Notes under the pieces: model-generated
What the model saw: the letters and a program-made list of their open reading frames with translations, nothing else
Told to the model about the DNA's origin: nothing
Database searches by the model: none
Translations under genes and position numbers: made by a program
Part shown: positions 62,001-64,000 of the stretch, in pieces
Layout: each line of letters opens with the position of its first letter
Numbering within the stretch: the stretch's first letter is position 1
NCBI GenBank assembly: GCA_964057225.1
Contig: OZ059898.1
Coordinates: 4,898,001 to 4,962,000, forward strand
Direction: 5' to 3'
Source of the DNA: Auanema rhodensis
Taxonomy: Eukaryota > Nematoda > Chromadorea > Rhabditida > Rhabditidae
DNA length: 64,000 nucleotides

Positions 62001-62847
62001 TTATTTACAACAGAAAAAGACATAATGAAAGTGGTTATTAGAAAAAATCTTTTTTTTTCTTCCACTTTTTAATTTCAATTTTATGAAAGAAAGAAATGAC
62101 ATGAACAAATCTGAATATAGTGTAAAGAGAGGAATAGATTGCTATTGAATGGATAAGACATGAGTATAAATCATTTGTGTCTTACTGATCTGATGTTCAA
62201 TGATTCAGAAAAACAAATCTATAATAGAGTGTATGCCACATCAGAAAATTGGAAAAGAAAAAATAAAGATAAGTGATACACATTTATACATATGAACAAT
62301 ATTTATATATTAAATCTGGACAGATACTCAATGACTAGAAAGATAAGCAGAACTTTAAGAACATTTTTTCTTCATAAAGCTAACTTAAATGATTTATGAG
62401 AACTGAATTAACTTTTAAAAAATAAGAACAAATATATCAAAATAAGGCATAAAAACATATGATCTTACATGAAAAAAATTAAAGGAGAGCACTCTTGCAC
62501 ACAAGTCAATATATCCAAGGAATTAAAGCTTGAGTGACATGAAAGGAATCACCATATGATGTGTTCATTATCTGCTTTTCCGTATCGTAATTAGGATGTG
62601 ATGTCTAAGTAAAGCAGGGTTAACGAACCCAACAGTGTAGCCGCATTCAGATGGCTAGAAAGAGATAAGCAACATCTCTGTTTCAGATTTAAGAAGATTA
62701 TAGGCTCATTAAAATGCTATTCGACTTCACTTAGTTTGAAAGTAAAAAAATATTTTAACCAAAAGTGAATAAAATTAATAGAAACCATAGTTTAGTAAGA
62801 CATTTAAAACGTTTAAAAAGTTTATAATACACATCAACCTAATTACA

Positions 62848-62896
<49 letters not shown>

Positions 62897-63850
62897 TGTA
62901 CAAGTTTTATGCAAAATTATGTGAATGTCTGCGTGTGAGTGTATGAGTGTCTTGCTTAGTATGTGTAACATTTCGCTTCAAGGTGTAGACTAATGGACAT
63001 ATGGTGAGCTTCCATCACTACATCTATAGTTCAGTGAATCATACAATTCTCCGAAGAAAATCCAAAGTAATAAAACCCAACATTACATCGTGGAAAAGAC
63101 AATATGAAACGAAAATCCTTGGATATGATTTATCTAGTAAGTGTCTGAAGTGTCAATATCGATACAATTTAAAAATATAATTAACTAAATAAAGATTTAT
63201 AAACAACATGATATGAAAATATTGCTTAATATTTCTAAATATCAATATCTCTCAGATGTCAATTGAATTATATTTTAGTTGACCAAGCGTACTAATCTTA
63301 TATTGAATCCTTTTTGAGTTAAAACATTGCCGACAACCCCCCGATTGAAATGCCAACTCAATTGCCATTTACGAATTTAAGTAGGTGATTTATAAATTTT
63401 AAGAAGACATTATTCTTCAAAGCTTCCCCGAGTCCTTGAATTTCCCCAAAATTAACCTAAAGTCGTAATAAGCTTCAAATATCCAATTGCTTGCTTTTCA
63501 CAGTATTAATAGCAGAAGCATGGGTCGAAACAACTCAAAAATCCTTTTTGAAAACATAGTCCAATATATCAATGTATTGTGTTTTATTTATTATTCATTA
63601 TTCATTATTCAGTCATTTTATCAATTCAAATCAAATTTTATTTTGTCAAGAACAACCAATGGAAATGAGCAACATTGTTAAACGAGACTTTAGGCAAAGT
63701 TGAGGCATCAAAAAAGTGACCAATCTTTTTTGAGCCAGCAACAAAGAGACAAAGAAAAAGGCATTTTAGATTCTACATGCACAGTTTATATGGTATAGAG
63801 AAGTTTGTTAATCAATTATGTTTGATTTGCCAATGTTCATGGCAAATTGA
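59009..63850. other. Gene-poor AT-rich region
   Basis: No gene I can support. Patches at 59140-59340 and 60620-60860 are purine-rich on the plus strand and less AT-rich; they give short open frames of low complexity. 61700-61740 holds a CATCATCGTC-type short repeat. A (TA) microsatellite is listed separately. Confidence 0.55.
62850..62894. repeat. (TA)n microsatellite
   Basis: About 22 uninterrupted TA dinucleotides. Confidence 0.97.
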
Positions 63851-64000
63851 CTAACACCGTCTACAGGTGAAAGCACATTGAGTCCTAGCAGTTTCCATTT
63901 CGTTAGGATCGTTACAACTGATGGAAAAGATTCGGCAAATGGATTCTGAAATTAAACTTAACACTTTAAAAAATAAACGACAAGGAGTCACCTCCGGCTA
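63851..64000 (-). CDS. C-terminal exons of a ShKT-domain protein (runs off the window)
   Basis: On the minus strand a partial exon 63992-64000 splices through a 46-nt intron to a last exon 63945-63851 that ends CNDPNEMETARTQ, then CAFTCRRC and TAG. The ending fits the ShKT pattern (C..M...C..TC..C) common at the C-termini of nematode secreted proteins such as astacins, tyrosinases and surface-coat proteins. The domain is named after an anemone channel blocker, but in nematodes it is mostly an extracellular module; nothing here indicates a toxin. What precedes it lies outside the window. The phase-2 reading of the same exon is also open but less family-like. Confidence 0.6.

Noticed and set aside
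1-64000. CRISPR array, operon of a defence system, or integrated prophage
   Set aside because: No regular spaced repeats and no prokaryotic gene organisation; every confident gene has spliceosomal introns.
1-64000. Transposon or retrovirus-like element
   Set aside because: I saw no reverse transcriptase, integrase or transposase motifs, and no long terminal or inverted repeats in the gene-poor segments.

Overview
The window looks like nuclear DNA of a small-genome animal, most likely a nematode. The support is: most introns are only about 40-50 nt with strong GT..AG ends; the genes are metazoan (type II TGF-beta receptor, two-propeller coronin POD-1/Coronin-7, RNF43/ZNRF3-type E3 ligase, COMMD protein, SLC25A26, MLH1); there is a ShKT-like C-terminus at the right edge; and a bare 3' splice acceptor lies just upstream of many start codons, as expected for spliced-leader trans-splicing. 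Base composition is AT-rich. I cannot name the species. Most coding genes are short exons split by tiny introns, so gene models below were assembled by hand from splice signals, reading-frame phase and family resemblance.

Layout. 1-9 kb: AT-rich, with two weak small models on the minus strand, a single-pass membrane protein with a long acidic cytoplasmic tail (4516-6872), an aldo-keto reductase (7534-8792) and a tRNA-Arg(ACG) (9273-9345, minus). 9.3-15.2 kb: gene-poor, with a GA microsatellite and a CT minisatellite of 60-bp period. 15.2-22.5 kb: one RNF43/ZNRF3/PLR-1-like transmembrane RING ligase, its signal-peptide exon separated from the rest by a 5.5-kb intron.

23-59 kb is a dense cluster on alternating strands: secreted Cys-rich LRRNT-like protein (-), unrecognised 354-aa protein (-), N4BP2-like P-loop/Smr protein (-), SDS3/BRMS1-like corepressor (+), SLC25A26 (-), JMJD4 (+), METTL-type methyltransferase (-), COMMD (+), type II TGF-beta receptor (-), unrecognised Ser/basic-rich protein (-), secreted 160-aa protein (+), MLH1 (-), POD-1/Coronin-7 (-), secreted LRR protein with a GPI-like C-terminus (+), EGF/coiled-coil/acidic protein with a GPI-like C-terminus (-). 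Several neighbours are head-to-head (127-560 nt apart) or tail-to-tail with stop codons only 17 or 47 nt apart. 59-63.8 kb is gene-poor; a ShKT-like gene enters at 63851-64000.

There is no evident functional cluster. These are mostly conserved housekeeping and signalling genes (Wnt-receptor turnover, TGF-beta signalling, mismatch repair, actin/Golgi coronin, Sin3 repression, eRF1 hydroxylation) interleaved with fast-evolving secreted or surface proteins. The points most worth a second look are a possible stop-codon readthrough, three GC-AG introns in two genes, a 16-bp element holding two opposed poly(A) signals, and several unfamiliar surface proteins.
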